Below are positions 1 to 5,515 of a stretch of 5,873 nt of DNA, piece after piece; the first letter of the stretch is position 1; the number at the start of each line of letters is the position of its first letter. The position numbers and the translations under genes are program-made. The notes below the pieces were generated by a model, which saw nothing but the letters and a program-made list of their open reading frames with translations, made no database searches and was not told the DNA's origin. Source of the stretch: an uncultured Megamonas sp. (GTDB taxonomy: Bacteria; Bacillota; Negativicutes; Selenomonadales; Selenomonadaceae); NCBI GenBank assembly GCA_900554895.1, contig USIX01000145.1:1-5873 (forward strand), in the 5' to 3' direction.

Positions 1-23
1 AAAATTATCTTCCTACAACAATT

Positions 24-62
24 AACGGTATACCCGTAAAATTCATGGGTATGCCGTTTTTT
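24..62 (+). terminator. Rho-independent terminator for a plus-strand gene to the left of the window
   Basis: Arms 24-35 (AACGGTATACCC) and 47-58 (GGGTATGCCGTT) pair over 12 bp around an 11-nt loop. The only non-Watson-Crick pair is a U-G wobble when read on the plus strand; on the minus strand the same position is a C/A mismatch. A run of six T (57-62) follows on the plus strand, while no T run follows on the minus strand. The signal is therefore oriented left to right and implies a convergent gene ending just before or at the left edge. Which reading frame that gene uses cannot be told from the few bases present. Confidence 0.8.
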
Positions 63-143
63 AATATAGTTATTATCTGCTTATTTTTACAAAAATAATT
101 CCGAATACAGTATTAAGCACAGAGAAAATACTTTTTCTTAAAT

Positions 144-197
144 AAAAAAAGAGATAAATTCTGATTTTATACATTTAGACAGAATTCATCTCTTTTT
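144..197 (-). terminator. Rho-independent terminator ending the decarboxylase gamma-beta unit
   Basis: Arms 146-163 and 180-197 form an 18-bp stem. The single non-canonical position is a G-U wobble in the minus-strand RNA, and the loop is 16 nt (164-179). On the minus strand the stem runs into seven T (144-150). It lies 21 nt beyond the stop of the 55-codon ORF and about 215 nt beyond the beta-subunit stop, so the small ORF falls inside the transcription unit. The stem is AU-rich at its base but long, and no other terminator is seen between it and the beta gene. Confidence 0.8.
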
Positions 198-218
198 ATT
201 TTTATAATATCAAATTGT

Positions 219-386
219 TTATTTATGATGTGAATTATGCATCATGCGTTCTTTGCTGGAATGGTTCCATATTTCACGATTGCTCTGTTTTGCAATCATC
301 GGAACATCTGTTGTTCCACCCGTCTGTACTACATCCAGAAAAAATTCTGTACCGCTTACTACCACTCTGTATCTTCTAGTCTGCAT
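219..386 (-). CDS. Small ORF of 55 residues, N-terminus like a biotin-carrier subunit but without biotin domain
   Basis: This ORF starts at ATG 386-384, directly after an in-frame TGA, and ends in TAA at 219-221. It begins 26 nt after the beta-subunit stop and lies before the unit's terminator. A purine-rich AGAAAGG sits 11 nt upstream of the ATG, a slightly long spacing. Residues 5-24 read RYRVVVSGTEFFLDVVQTGG. This matches the pattern aromatic-x-V-x-V-x-G-x-x-aromatic-x-hydrophobic-x-V...GG found at the start of biotin-carrier (gamma/GcdC/MmdC-type) subunits of acyl-CoA and oxaloacetate decarboxylases. In those proteins a Pro/Ala linker and a biotinyl domain with an AMKM motif follow; here the chain ends with a polar, His-rich tail (HNSHHK) and no AMKM is present. 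It could be a real small subunit, a remnant of a carrier gene, or a chance ORF. The function is unknown, and I rely on position and the strand-pair pattern only. Confidence 0.5.
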   Translation of the reverse strand: MQTRRYRVVVSGTEFFLDVVQTGGTTDVPMIAKQSNREIWNHSSKERMMHNSHHK

Positions 387-412
387 TCAAACCAAAACCT
401 TTCTAATTGTAA

Positions 413-1531
413 TCAACCGCCGAACATGGCGAGCATCGTACCTGCTGCAACTGCCGTACCGATAACACCTGCAACGTTCGGTCCCATGGCATGCATGAGC
501 AGATAGTTGCTTGGATTGGCTTTTTGTCCTTCTATTTGAGATACACGTGCTGCCATAGGCACTGCCGATACGCCGGCCGAGCCGATAAGCGGGTTTATCT
601 TGCCGCCGCTCATCTTGCACATAAGCTTGCCGAAAAGCACCCCTGCCGCCGTACCGCCGGCAAAAGCTACCAAGCCTAAAAATATGATTTCTATTGTCTG
701 CAAACGCAGGAATTTATCCGCCGACATGGTAAGACCGGTACCGAGAGCGAGAAAAATCGTTACAATATTGCAAAGTGCATTCTGGGCCGTATCAGAAAGA
801 CGATCCGTAACACCCGATTCACGGAACAGGTTGCCGAGCATAAGCATACCGATAAGTGAAGCAATCGGCGGCAAAAGCAAACTGATAACAATCGTACACA
901 TAATCGGGAAAACAATACGTTCAAATTTGGTAACGGTTCTGAGCTGACCCATTTTTATAGCGCGTTCTTTCTGCGTAGTTAAAAGACGCATAATAGGCGG
1001 CTGAATGAGAGGAACAAGCGACATGTATGAATATGCCGCTACGGCGATTGCGCCGAGCAAATCCGGTGCCAGTTTCGTCGTGAGGTAAATCGCTGTCGGG
1101 CCGTCCGCACCGCCGATAATACCGATAGAAGCTGCTTCATTGACATTAAAGCCCAAAAGCATTGCACCGCCGAGTGCTATGAATACGCCGAATTGCGCCG
1201 CTGCACCGAGCATCAATGTCGACGGATTGGCGATAAGCGGGCCGAAATCCGTCATCGCTCCTACCCCCAGGAAAATGAGCGGTGGAAAAATTTCCATCTG
1301 TATGCCTTGTCCGATTGCCCACATCAGGCCTTCATCAAAACCCGTATTAGGGAAATTCGCCAGCACGCAGCCAAAAGCAATCGGTGCAAGTAACAAAGGT
1401 TCATATCCTCTTCCGATAGCTAAGTATAATAAAACAAGTCCGACTAATATCATTATTATATTGCCCATGTTCAATACACTATATCCACTGTCAAGCCAAA
1501 CGGACTGCAATGCAACTAAAAAAGCCTCCAT
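413..1531 (-). CDS. Sodium ion-translocating decarboxylase, beta subunit (OadB/MmdB/GcdB family)
   Basis: This integral membrane subunit decarboxylates carboxybiotin and couples the reaction to Na+ export. The protein has 372 residues, against about 433 in Klebsiella OadB, and numbering is offset from that protein by 60. Residues reported as functionally important there have exact counterparts: D143 in GGADGPTAI (D203), Y169 (Y229), N313 and G317 in NPLIGSAG (N373, G377), S322 (S382) and R329 in PMAARV (R389). The conserved end [18 protein letters not shown] is at 347-364. Many hydrophobic segments surround these motifs. I place the start at ATG 1531 because GGAGG lies 8 nt upstream (1540-1544); a TTG at 1546 is in frame but overlaps that ribosome site. 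The gene follows the gamma-subunit gene by 32 nt. Which substrate the complex uses (oxaloacetate, methylmalonyl-CoA, glutaconyl-CoA or malonate) cannot be read from the beta subunit. Confidence 0.95.
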   Translation of the reverse strand: MEAFLVALQSVWLDSGYSVLNMGNIIMILVGLVLLYLAIGRGYEPLLLAPIAFGCVLANFPNTGFDEGLMWAIGQGIQMEIFPPLIFLGVGAMTDFGPLIANPSTLMLGAAAQFGVFIALGGAMLLGFNVNEAASIGIIGGADGPTAIYLTTKLAPDLLGAIAVAAYSYMSLVPLIQPPIMRLLTTQKERAIKMGQLRTVTKFERIVFPIMCTIVISLLLPPIASLIGMLMLGNLFRESGVTDRLSDTAQNALCNIVTIFLALGTGLTMSADKFLRLQTIEIIFLGLVAFAGGTAAGVLFGKLMCKMSGGKINPLIGSAGVSAVPMAARVSQIEGQKANPSNYLLMHAMGPNVAGVIGTAVAAGTMLAMFGG

Positions 1532-1563
1532 AAACAATGCCTCCAATCATTTATGTATTTTAC

Positions 1564-1857
1564 TTATAATTTTTTTATGGATTTAATTTCAAAATCACGA
1601 CAGCCGTAGGCCATAAGAGATGTAGTTATAACTGCTATGAGTGTTTTTTCCGCCATTACATCCGCTGCTGATTTCACCGGTTTTACCGGTTTCGGTTTTT
1701 TCGTTATTACTCTGCCCACCTTCACCGGCTTTTTGTTTTTGCTTTTTGTCGGGTCAACGTAATGTATAAGCTTTATGAGTAGACCCAATACATACAGAAC
1801 CGCAAAAACTATCGTCATATTTATTACCATAATTAAAATAGGATTTGGTGCATCCAT
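1564..1857 (-). CDS. Sodium-pump decarboxylase gamma/delta subunit (OadG/MmdD family)
   Basis: This small membrane-anchored protein of 97 residues has the OadG-type plan. A single transmembrane helix occupies about residues 7-33 (NMTIVFAVLYVLGLLIKLIH region). A Lys/Pro-rich linker follows at 37-63 (KKPKPVKPVK), then a short C-terminal segment at 66-97 with the family-like pattern TLIAVITTSLMAYG...FEIKSIKKL. In characterised complexes this subunit holds the carboxyltransferase and biotin carrier to the beta subunit; in oxaloacetate decarboxylase its C-terminal tail also binds zinc. A His/Cys-rich zinc tail is not evident here, which leans toward the methylmalonyl-CoA or glutaconyl-CoA delta type. 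The start ATG at 1857 is preceded by AGAAGGGTGG about 7 nt upstream. It is the first gene of the unit and the beta gene follows after 32 nt. Sequence conservation in this family is low, so the assignment rests on architecture and neighbour. Confidence 0.85.
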   Translation of the reverse strand: MDAPNPILIMVINMTIVFAVLYVLGLLIKLIHYVDPTKSKNKKPVKVGRVITKKPKPVKPVKSAADVMAEKTLIAVITTSLMAYGCRDFEIKSIKKL

Positions 1858-1886
1858 ATCTATGCCACCCTTCTAAAATTTGATAC

Positions 1887-1892
1887 ATTATA
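1887..1892 (-). promoter_or_regulatory. Possible -10 box for the gamma-beta unit
   Basis: The minus strand reads TATAAT at 1892-1887, about 30 nt before the gamma-subunit ATG, which leaves room for a start point near 1880 and the AGAAGGGTGG ribosome site. The -35 region at a 16-18 nt spacing (around 1909-1915) is A/T-only and does not resemble TTGACA. The preceding gene ends in a strong terminator, so a promoter is needed in this 145-nt gap; this is the best -10 candidate, in a background rich in A and T. Confidence 0.35.
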
Positions 1893-2003
1893 AATTCTTG
1901 AAAAAAAATATAAATCCTGCCACTTATCCAAAAATTTTCAAAAAAATTTTAAATTACTGAAATATCATTACAGTATTTTATTTTATCTATGCAACTCAGT
2001 TAT

Positions 2004-2038
2004 AAAAAAAGAAAAACCCACTGCCAGAAGCAGTGAGT
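2004..2038 (-). terminator. Rho-independent terminator after the SLC13 carrier gene
   Basis: On the minus strand ACTCACTGC (2038-2030) pairs with GCAGTGGGT (2024-2016) over 9 bp with one wobble, closing a 5-nt loop. It is followed by TTTTTCTTTTTTT (2015-2003 region). It lies 14 nt beyond the carrier gene's TAA. A T run also flanks it on the plus strand, so it could work in both directions, but no plus-strand gene is seen here. It separates the carrier from the decarboxylase unit. Confidence 0.9.
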
Positions 2039-2052
2039 CTTTTTTAAATTTA

Positions 2053-3321
2053 TTATGGATAAAACGGCCAGAAAAACGGAATTACGACGCAGCAAACAAC
2101 GAGCGAGACAAATACGAGCGGCACGCCGACTTTTACATAATCCATAAATTTAAACCGCCCCGGCACCAATATTAAAGTATTAGGCGGAGTTGCCACCGGC
2201 GTCGTAAACGCACACGATGCCGCAATACCGATTGCCATAAGTACCGGATAAGGCGATGCCCCGATAGATTGGGCAATGGATATGCCAATCGGAGCGAGAA
2301 GTGCAGCAGCCGCCGTATTGGACATGAACTGTGTAAGACCGCACGACAGAATAAACATTGCTATGACGATAATCATCGGTGAAGGATTATCCCCCATAAG
2401 ACTGACAACAAAATCAGCAATCAATTTGCCTGCACCCGATTTATCCATTGCTTCGGCAAGCGGCAGCATTCCGGCAAACAGAAAAATAGTCACCCAGTCA
2501 ATACCGCGATATGCCTGCTTTTCTGTAAGGCAGCCGGTAAGTACGCATGCCAGAGCACCGATAACCGCTACCGTCTGCATCGGTATGCCTATCGTACTTT
2601 CAAACGCCATCCCGAGAACTACTATGAATAAAATAGCGGCACAAATCATCATTTTCCTATAATCCTTCGGTTTATCGTCCGCTTCTTCTTCAATTTTATC
2701 CACATGACCGCTCGGACAGAGATTTTTACCGATAGTCAGCATATAAATTATGCCGACAACGGACAGCGGAATACCGATATAGGCAAATTCAAAAAAACCG
2801 AACGGTTCAAGACCTGACGCTTGAAGCGTAGCACTCATCAAAATATTCGGCGGTGTTCCTATCATAGTAATTGTTCCGCCGACATTCGCTGCTACAGCCA
2901 GAGCCATCAGCTGGCGTGCTACCGGAATTTTTGCGGCGGCACAGATTTGGATTACGACAGGCATAAGACAGGCAACCGTTGCCGTATTTGATGATATTGA
3001 AGACAAAGCCACCGTAATTATCATCAGTGCCCCCATCAGTCGTTTTTCATCACTGCCGGCACTTTTTACTACTCTGATACCAATCTGCTGCGCCAGCCCT
3101 GTCTGAAACATTGCTGCTCCGATTACGAACATACCGGCAAACAAAACCACGGTGGAATTGGATAAACCTGAAAATACCTGCGCCGGTGTAAGCACACCTA
3201 AAAGCCCCAAAGCAATGGAAGCCCCCATTGCCGTTACGGCAAGCGGAATTATCTCAGTGGCAAAGAAAAACGCCGCTACAGCCAATACCCCCAATGTCAA
3301 AATTGCAGAATCCATCATCAT
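2053..3321 (-). CDS. SLC13/DASS-family carrier, probable Na+-coupled di- or tricarboxylate transporter
   Basis: This membrane carrier has 422 residues and about ten or eleven hydrophobic segments. It shows the twofold repeat of the divalent anion:Na+ symporter fold. The first half carries SSNTATV (110-116) and GTPPN (155-159); the second carries MSNTAAAA (333-340) and TPVATPPNTLI (374-384). In characterised relatives (VcINDY and mammalian NaDC carriers) the two SNT motifs contact the carboxylate substrate and the Na+ sites. A charged cytoplasmic loop (about 198-223, EEEADDKPKD) joins the halves. No TrkA-C domains are present. Three ATG codons run in tandem (3321, 3318, 3315) behind AAGGAG at 3325-3330, at spacings of 3, 6 and 9 nt, so translation more likely begins at the second or third. 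Succinate or a similar acid is a reasonable substrate given the neighbouring decarboxylase subunits, but this is inference; sulfate and other anions are known in the wider superfamily. Confidence 0.92.
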   Translation of the reverse strand: MMMDSAILTLGVLAVAAFFFATEIIPLAVTAMGASIALGLLGVLTPAQVFSGLSNSTVVLFAGMFVIGAAMFQTGLAQQIGIRVVKSAGSDEKRLMGALMIITVALSSISSNTATVACLMPVVIQICAAAKIPVARQLMALAVAANVGGTITMIGTPPNILMSATLQASGLEPFGFFEFAYIGIPLSVVGIIYMLTIGKNLCPSGHVDKIEEEADDKPKDYRKMMICAAILFIVVLGMAFESTIGIPMQTVAVIGALACVLTGCLTEKQAYRGIDWVTIFLFAGMLPLAEAMDKSGAGKLIADFVVSLMGDNPSPMIIVIAMFILSCGLTQFMSNTAAAALLAPIGISIAQSIGASPYPVLMAIGIAASCAFTTPVATPPNTLILVPGRFKFMDYVKVGVPLVFVSLVVCCVVIPFFWPFYP

Positions 3322-3346
3322 TTACTCCTTAATCATAAAAATATAT

Positions 3347-3394
3347 AAAAAAAGCCGGATAAAAAATCAAGCGCACTCGACATCTTATCCAGCT
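3347..3394 (-). terminator. Strong intrinsic terminator between the SLC13 promoter and its gene
   Basis: On the minus strand AGCTGGATAA (3394-3385) pairs with TTATCCGGCT (3362-3353) over 10 bp with one G-U wobble. Inside the 22-nt loop TCGAG and CTTGA pair again around a TGCG tetraloop, giving a nearly continuous long hairpin. Seven T follow at once (3353-3347). It is also the first terminator after the 224-residue protein gene, so it probably ends the pyr transcript as well as controlling entry into the carrier gene. Confidence 0.85.
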
Positions 3395-3395
3395 G

Positions 3396-3413
3396 TTATA
3401 ATTGCGATTATAA
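3396..3413. repeat. Perfect 7-bp palindrome with 4-nt centre in the SLC13 leader
   Basis: TTATAAT (3396-3402) and ATTATAA (3407-3413) are exact reverse complements around TGCG. In RNA this is an AU-only hairpin directly 5' of the terminator stem; in DNA it lies about 15-30 bp downstream of the expected start point, where a repressor could bind. The 9-nt motif TGTTATAAT that begins at 3394 on the plus strand recurs on the minus strand at 3443-3435, over the -10 box. Confidence 0.5.
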
Positions 3414-3434
3414 GCCCTCCGATGAGTATCACTT

Positions 3435-3462
3435 ATTATAACATATTGTATTTTACAGTCAA
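3435..3462 (-). promoter_or_regulatory. Sigma-70-type promoter for the SLC13 carrier gene
   Basis: The minus strand reads TTGACT at 3462-3457 (one mismatch to TTGACA) and a perfect TATAAT at 3440-3435, with a 16-nt spacer. The predicted start point is near 3428. The -35 box begins 6 nt after the stop codon of the 224-residue protein gene. This is the best promoter match I found in the window. Confidence 0.75.
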
Positions 3463-3468
3463 AAAAAA

Positions 3469-4143
3469 TTATATTCTCTCACGCAGCTGTTTTAAAGTAT
3501 TTTCCAATTTATCTTCCAGTTTCTGTCTTAAATCCTTCAGCTCCGATGAGTCAAATTCATACGTTATTTCCGGAATGCGGTGAATTTTGGCTTCACCGAA
3601 AAATTCATCGCGAAAAACATTATAATAAATAATAAAATTGCTCTGTGCAGCAAAATCACAATAATCAATAATAATATATGAACCGTTAATTACTTTTACC
3701 GGTTCCTTCGGATTGATAAACAGTTCAAAACCGCACATTTCCTGCGGCAGTTTATCAATATAATCCCACTGCATGATTTCTTTCTCTTTAATTATAATGC
3801 TTACATGCTCTTCATTAAATGAAGATATATCACCGAGCAGATTATCAAAACGCTCCTGCAGAATTCTCTCCAGCTGCATCAAATTCGATGAAATATACTC
3901 TATGGCACAAAATTCCGTAAGTCCGATTGTTACCATTAATTTATATTCTTTCGTTTCTTCATGGTAATAAACCATAACCTTACGTTTTAATATTTCATTT
4001 TCATAACTGTATATCTGAAAAGTATCATCCACTTCCCGCATCAGCATTTTCAGTTTGAAATTTTTTTCCAACGGCGATAATTTACTTAAATAAGCCCAAG
4101 CTGAAACTTCAGCTTGGACTTTTTCTAATTGCTCTTTTTTCAT
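3469..4143 (-). CDS. Uncharacterised 224-residue cytosolic protein made of two tandem modules
   Basis: I do not recognise this family. The protein is soluble-looking, acidic/lysine-rich, with no signal peptide or membrane segment. Its two halves align. WAYLSKL (16-22) matches WDYIDKL (126-132), followed by F29-x-L31 against F139-x-L141. Residues 40-104 then align without gaps to 154-218 with 14 identities, including Y59-Y60/Y173-Y174, E66/E180, I73/I187, E82/E196, SS 85-86/199-200, L88/202, L91/205, L95/209 and N101/215. Each module looks like a helix, several strands and a C-terminal amphipathic helix; the second such helix (about 199-223) is strongly charged and may form a coiled coil. The ATG at 4143 lies only 5 nt after the pyrE stop, and no good ribosome site precedes it, so translation may depend on coupling to pyrE. 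Codon composition is more AT-rich than in pyrE and pyrF. A role in pyrimidine metabolism is not shown. Confidence 0.88.
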   Translation of the reverse strand: MKKEQLEKVQAEVSAWAYLSKLSPLEKNFKLKMLMREVDDTFQIYSYENEILKRKVMVYYHEETKEYKLMVTIGLTEFCAIEYISSNLMQLERILQERFDNLLGDISSFNEEHVSIIIKEKEIMQWDYIDKLPQEMCGFELFINPKEPVKVINGSYIIIDYCDFAAQSNFIIYYNVFRDEFFGEAKIHRIPEITYEFDSSELKDLRQKLEDKLENTLKQLRERI

Positions 4144-4148
4144 TATAA

Positions 4149-4724
4149 TTATTTACCGGTACGACCGCGTTTCGTCATCGGCACATTATCATGACAAAGA
4201 GGGCATTCTTCCGGTTTATAGGTTGTCACATCAAGATGCAAAAGAGCATGAGCCGGCACATCTTCAAATGTGGCCTTGCCGCCGCTACGGTCTACAAGCA
4301 AGCCTACACCTACTGGAATTGCTCCTTCCGCTTTTACGACATCGATAACTTCACGCACAGAACCGCCTGTCGTAACAATATCCTCTACAATAGCGACTCT
4401 TTCTCCCGGTTTTAAGCTGAAACCGCGGCGGAATGTCATTTTACCGTCCACACGTTCCGTAAAAATCGCTCTTGTACCAAGTGTTTTTCCGACTTCATGC
4501 GCAAGCAGGATACCGCCGGTCATCGGACCTACTACCGTATCAATGTTTTTATCAGCAAAGTATTCAGCCAGTGCACGGCAGAGCTGTTCCGTATATTTCG
4601 GCTGTTGCAATACGTTGAATTTTTCCACATACATCGGACTGTGCAGACCTGATGTCAAGAGAAAATGTCCTTCCATGATTGCATTTGTTTTAATTAATAA
4701 ATCTTTTACTTCCTGTTCTGTCAT
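4149..4724 (-). CDS. pyrE: Orotate phosphoribosyltransferase
   Basis: PyrE converts orotate and PRPP into orotidine 5'-monophosphate in the cytosol, the fifth step of UMP synthesis. The 191 residues carry the type I phosphoribosyltransferase PRPP signature VAIVEDIVTTGGS (110-122). Also present are the N-terminal GHFLLTSGLHSPMYVEKF segment (19-36), GPMTGG (66-71) near the ribose-phosphate site, and the basic catalytic loop ERVDGKMTFRRGF (90-102). The C-terminus extends to PEECPLCHDNVP (171-182), a Cys-x-x-Cys tail seen in the longer archaeal/Firmicutes-type PyrE proteins. Its ATG (4724-4722) overlaps the pyrF stop as ATGA, indicating translational coupling, and GGAGAG about 9 nt upstream inside pyrF can serve as ribosome site. 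Length is normal and no key residue is missing. Confidence 0.97.
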   Translation of the reverse strand: MTEQEVKDLLIKTNAIMEGHFLLTSGLHSPMYVEKFNVLQQPKYTEQLCRALAEYFADKNIDTVVGPMTGGILLAHEVGKTLGTRAIFTERVDGKMTFRRGFSLKPGERVAIVEDIVTTGGSVREVIDVVKAEGAIPVGVGLLVDRSGGKATFEDVPAHALLHLDVTTYKPEECPLCHDNVPMTKRGRTGK

Positions 4725-5440
4725 TTAATCGCACTCTCCATTTCTTTCAATATGTTTTCAGCAGCTTCTACCGGATTTTGCGCCGCTCTTATCGGACGGC
4801 CCACAACGAGATGAGTTGCTCCGTCAGTCAGTGCTTTTGCCGGAGTGGCAATACGGCTCTGGTCATCAACGGAAGCTCCGGCAGGACGCACGCCCGGCGT
4901 TATAATCAGAAAATCCTCGCCGCATGCTTCGCGGATAAATTCTGCTTCCTGCGGTGAAGCTACTACACCGTCAAGACCCGCTTCTTTTGTGAGTTTTGCC
5001 AGACGGATTACCTGGTCTTTTATGGAAACAGACTGCCCCAAACCTTTCCAGTCTTCTTCATTAATACTTGTAAGAATTGTTACAGCAATGATTTTCGGCG
5101 GCTCAATGCCCATTTTTGCCGCTTCAGCGCGCACTGCATCGGCAGCCGTTTTCATCATGGTATAACCGCCGGAAGCATGTACATTCATAATATCCACGCC
5201 CTGATATAACAGCGAACACAATCCCTGTGCTACGGTATTCGGAATATCATGCAGCTTTAAATCCAAGAATATTTTTTTATTGCGCTTTTTCAGCTCTTCA
5301 ACGATGGAAGAACCAACCCGATAAAACAGTTCCATACCCACTTTATAAAAAGATACACTGTCACCCAGTTTATCTACAAGTGCTAAAGCCTCTTCCTTCG
5401 TATGGAAATCAAGCGCAACGATTAATTTATCTTTTACCAT
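4721..5440 (-). CDS. pyrF: Orotidine 5'-phosphate decarboxylase
   Basis: PyrF decarboxylates OMP to UMP, the last step of the pathway, as a cytosolic TIM-barrel dimer. The 239 residues show VALD (8-11) with the substrate-binding Asp11, Lys33 in FYKVGMELF, and the catalytic D-x-K-x-x-D array as D60, K62 and D65 in FLDLKLHDIPNTV. The phosphate-binding parts TPGVRP (181-186) and VVGRPI (212-217, Arg215) are also present. Length fits the bacterial type I enzyme. The ATG at 5440 has GAGG at 5448-5451, 7 nt upstream. It overlaps pyrE by four bases and follows carB by 75 nt. In the common Firmicutes order pyrK and pyrD lie between carB and pyrF; neither is here. Confidence 0.98.
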   Translation of the reverse strand: MVKDKLIVALDFHTKEEALALVDKLGDSVSFYKVGMELFYRVGSSIVEELKKRNKKIFLDLKLHDIPNTVAQGLCSLLYQGVDIMNVHASGGYTMMKTAADAVRAEAAKMGIEPPKIIAVTILTSINEEDWKGLGQSVSIKDQVIRLAKLTKEAGLDGVVASPQEAEFIREACGEDFLIITPGVRPAGASVDDQSRIATPAKALTDGATHLVVGRPIRAAQNPVEAAENILKEMESAIK

Positions 5441-5463
5441 AAAAATACCTCATCTATATTTTT

Positions 5464-5501
5464 ATAAAACTTACGCCGACAAGAAAATCCCATCGGCGTA
5501 A
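5464..5501 (-). terminator. Hairpin between carB and pyrF, terminator-like or attenuating
   Basis: On the minus strand TTACGCCGA (5501-5493) and TCGGCGTAA (5479-5471) pair perfectly over 9 bp around a 13-nt loop, followed by GTTTTATAAAAATATA. The U tract is short and broken, so termination is probably partial. No convincing promoter fits between the hairpin and pyrF, so pyrF-pyrE expression likely relies on read-through from carB. A role in RNA processing or in lowering pyrF-pyrE expression relative to carB is equally possible. Confidence 0.5.
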
Positions 5502-5515
5502 AAGTCAAAATCATA

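Larger units (their letters stand above)
3322..3428 (-). promoter_or_regulatory. Putative attenuator leader of the SLC13 carrier gene
   Basis: From the predicted start point near 3428 to the carrier's ATG there are about 107 nt. In order they hold ACTCATC, GGAGGG, a palindromic hairpin (3396-3413), a strong terminator (3347-3394) and the ribosome site AAGGAG (3325-3330). Because the terminator lies after the promoter and only about 16 nt before the ribosome site, no promoter fits between it and the gene, and every transcript from the promoter at 3435-3462 must pass it. An alternative pairing that would break the terminator is visible: CTTAT (3414-3410) with ATAAG (3388-3384), extended by CAT/ATG and ACT/AGT around small bulges. 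It is weak on paper. I do not recognise a known riboswitch class. Confidence 0.5.

Noticed and set aside
237..506. Plus-strand ORFs of 73-89 codons over the end of the beta gene and the 55-codon ORF.
   Set aside because: They lie antisense to the conserved OadB C-terminus, show no domain pattern and have no ribosome site; they look like shadows.
1532..1546. TTG at 1546 as the start of the beta subunit, adding five residues.
   Set aside because: It overlaps the GGAGG at 1540-1544, which sits 8 nt before ATG 1531; the ATG is the better start.
1140..1586. Plus-strand frame of 148 codons opposite the beta subunit.
   Set aside because: It is antisense to the most conserved part of OadB, and its Pro/Ser/Lys-rich composition is typical of the complement of hydrophobic codons.
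3385..3432. A GTG-started 15-codon frame, MILIGGLIIAIITAG, rich in isoleucine, in the carrier leader; it recalls an ilv-type leader peptide.
   Set aside because: The GTG lies 3-5 nt after the -10 box, upstream of the expected transcription start, and has no ribosome site; the in-frame GGAGGG is followed only by non-standard start codons.
3152..3583. Plus-strand frame of 143 codons crossing the SLC13 start, the leader and the end of the unknown gene.
   Set aside because: It spans the promoter, terminator and two real genes on the other strand, and the translation shows no family features.
5441..5475. Possible promoter for pyrF (TTGTCG, 18 nt, TATAGA on the minus strand).
   Set aside because: The start point would fall within or after the pyrF ribosome site, and the -35 lies inside the hairpin stem.
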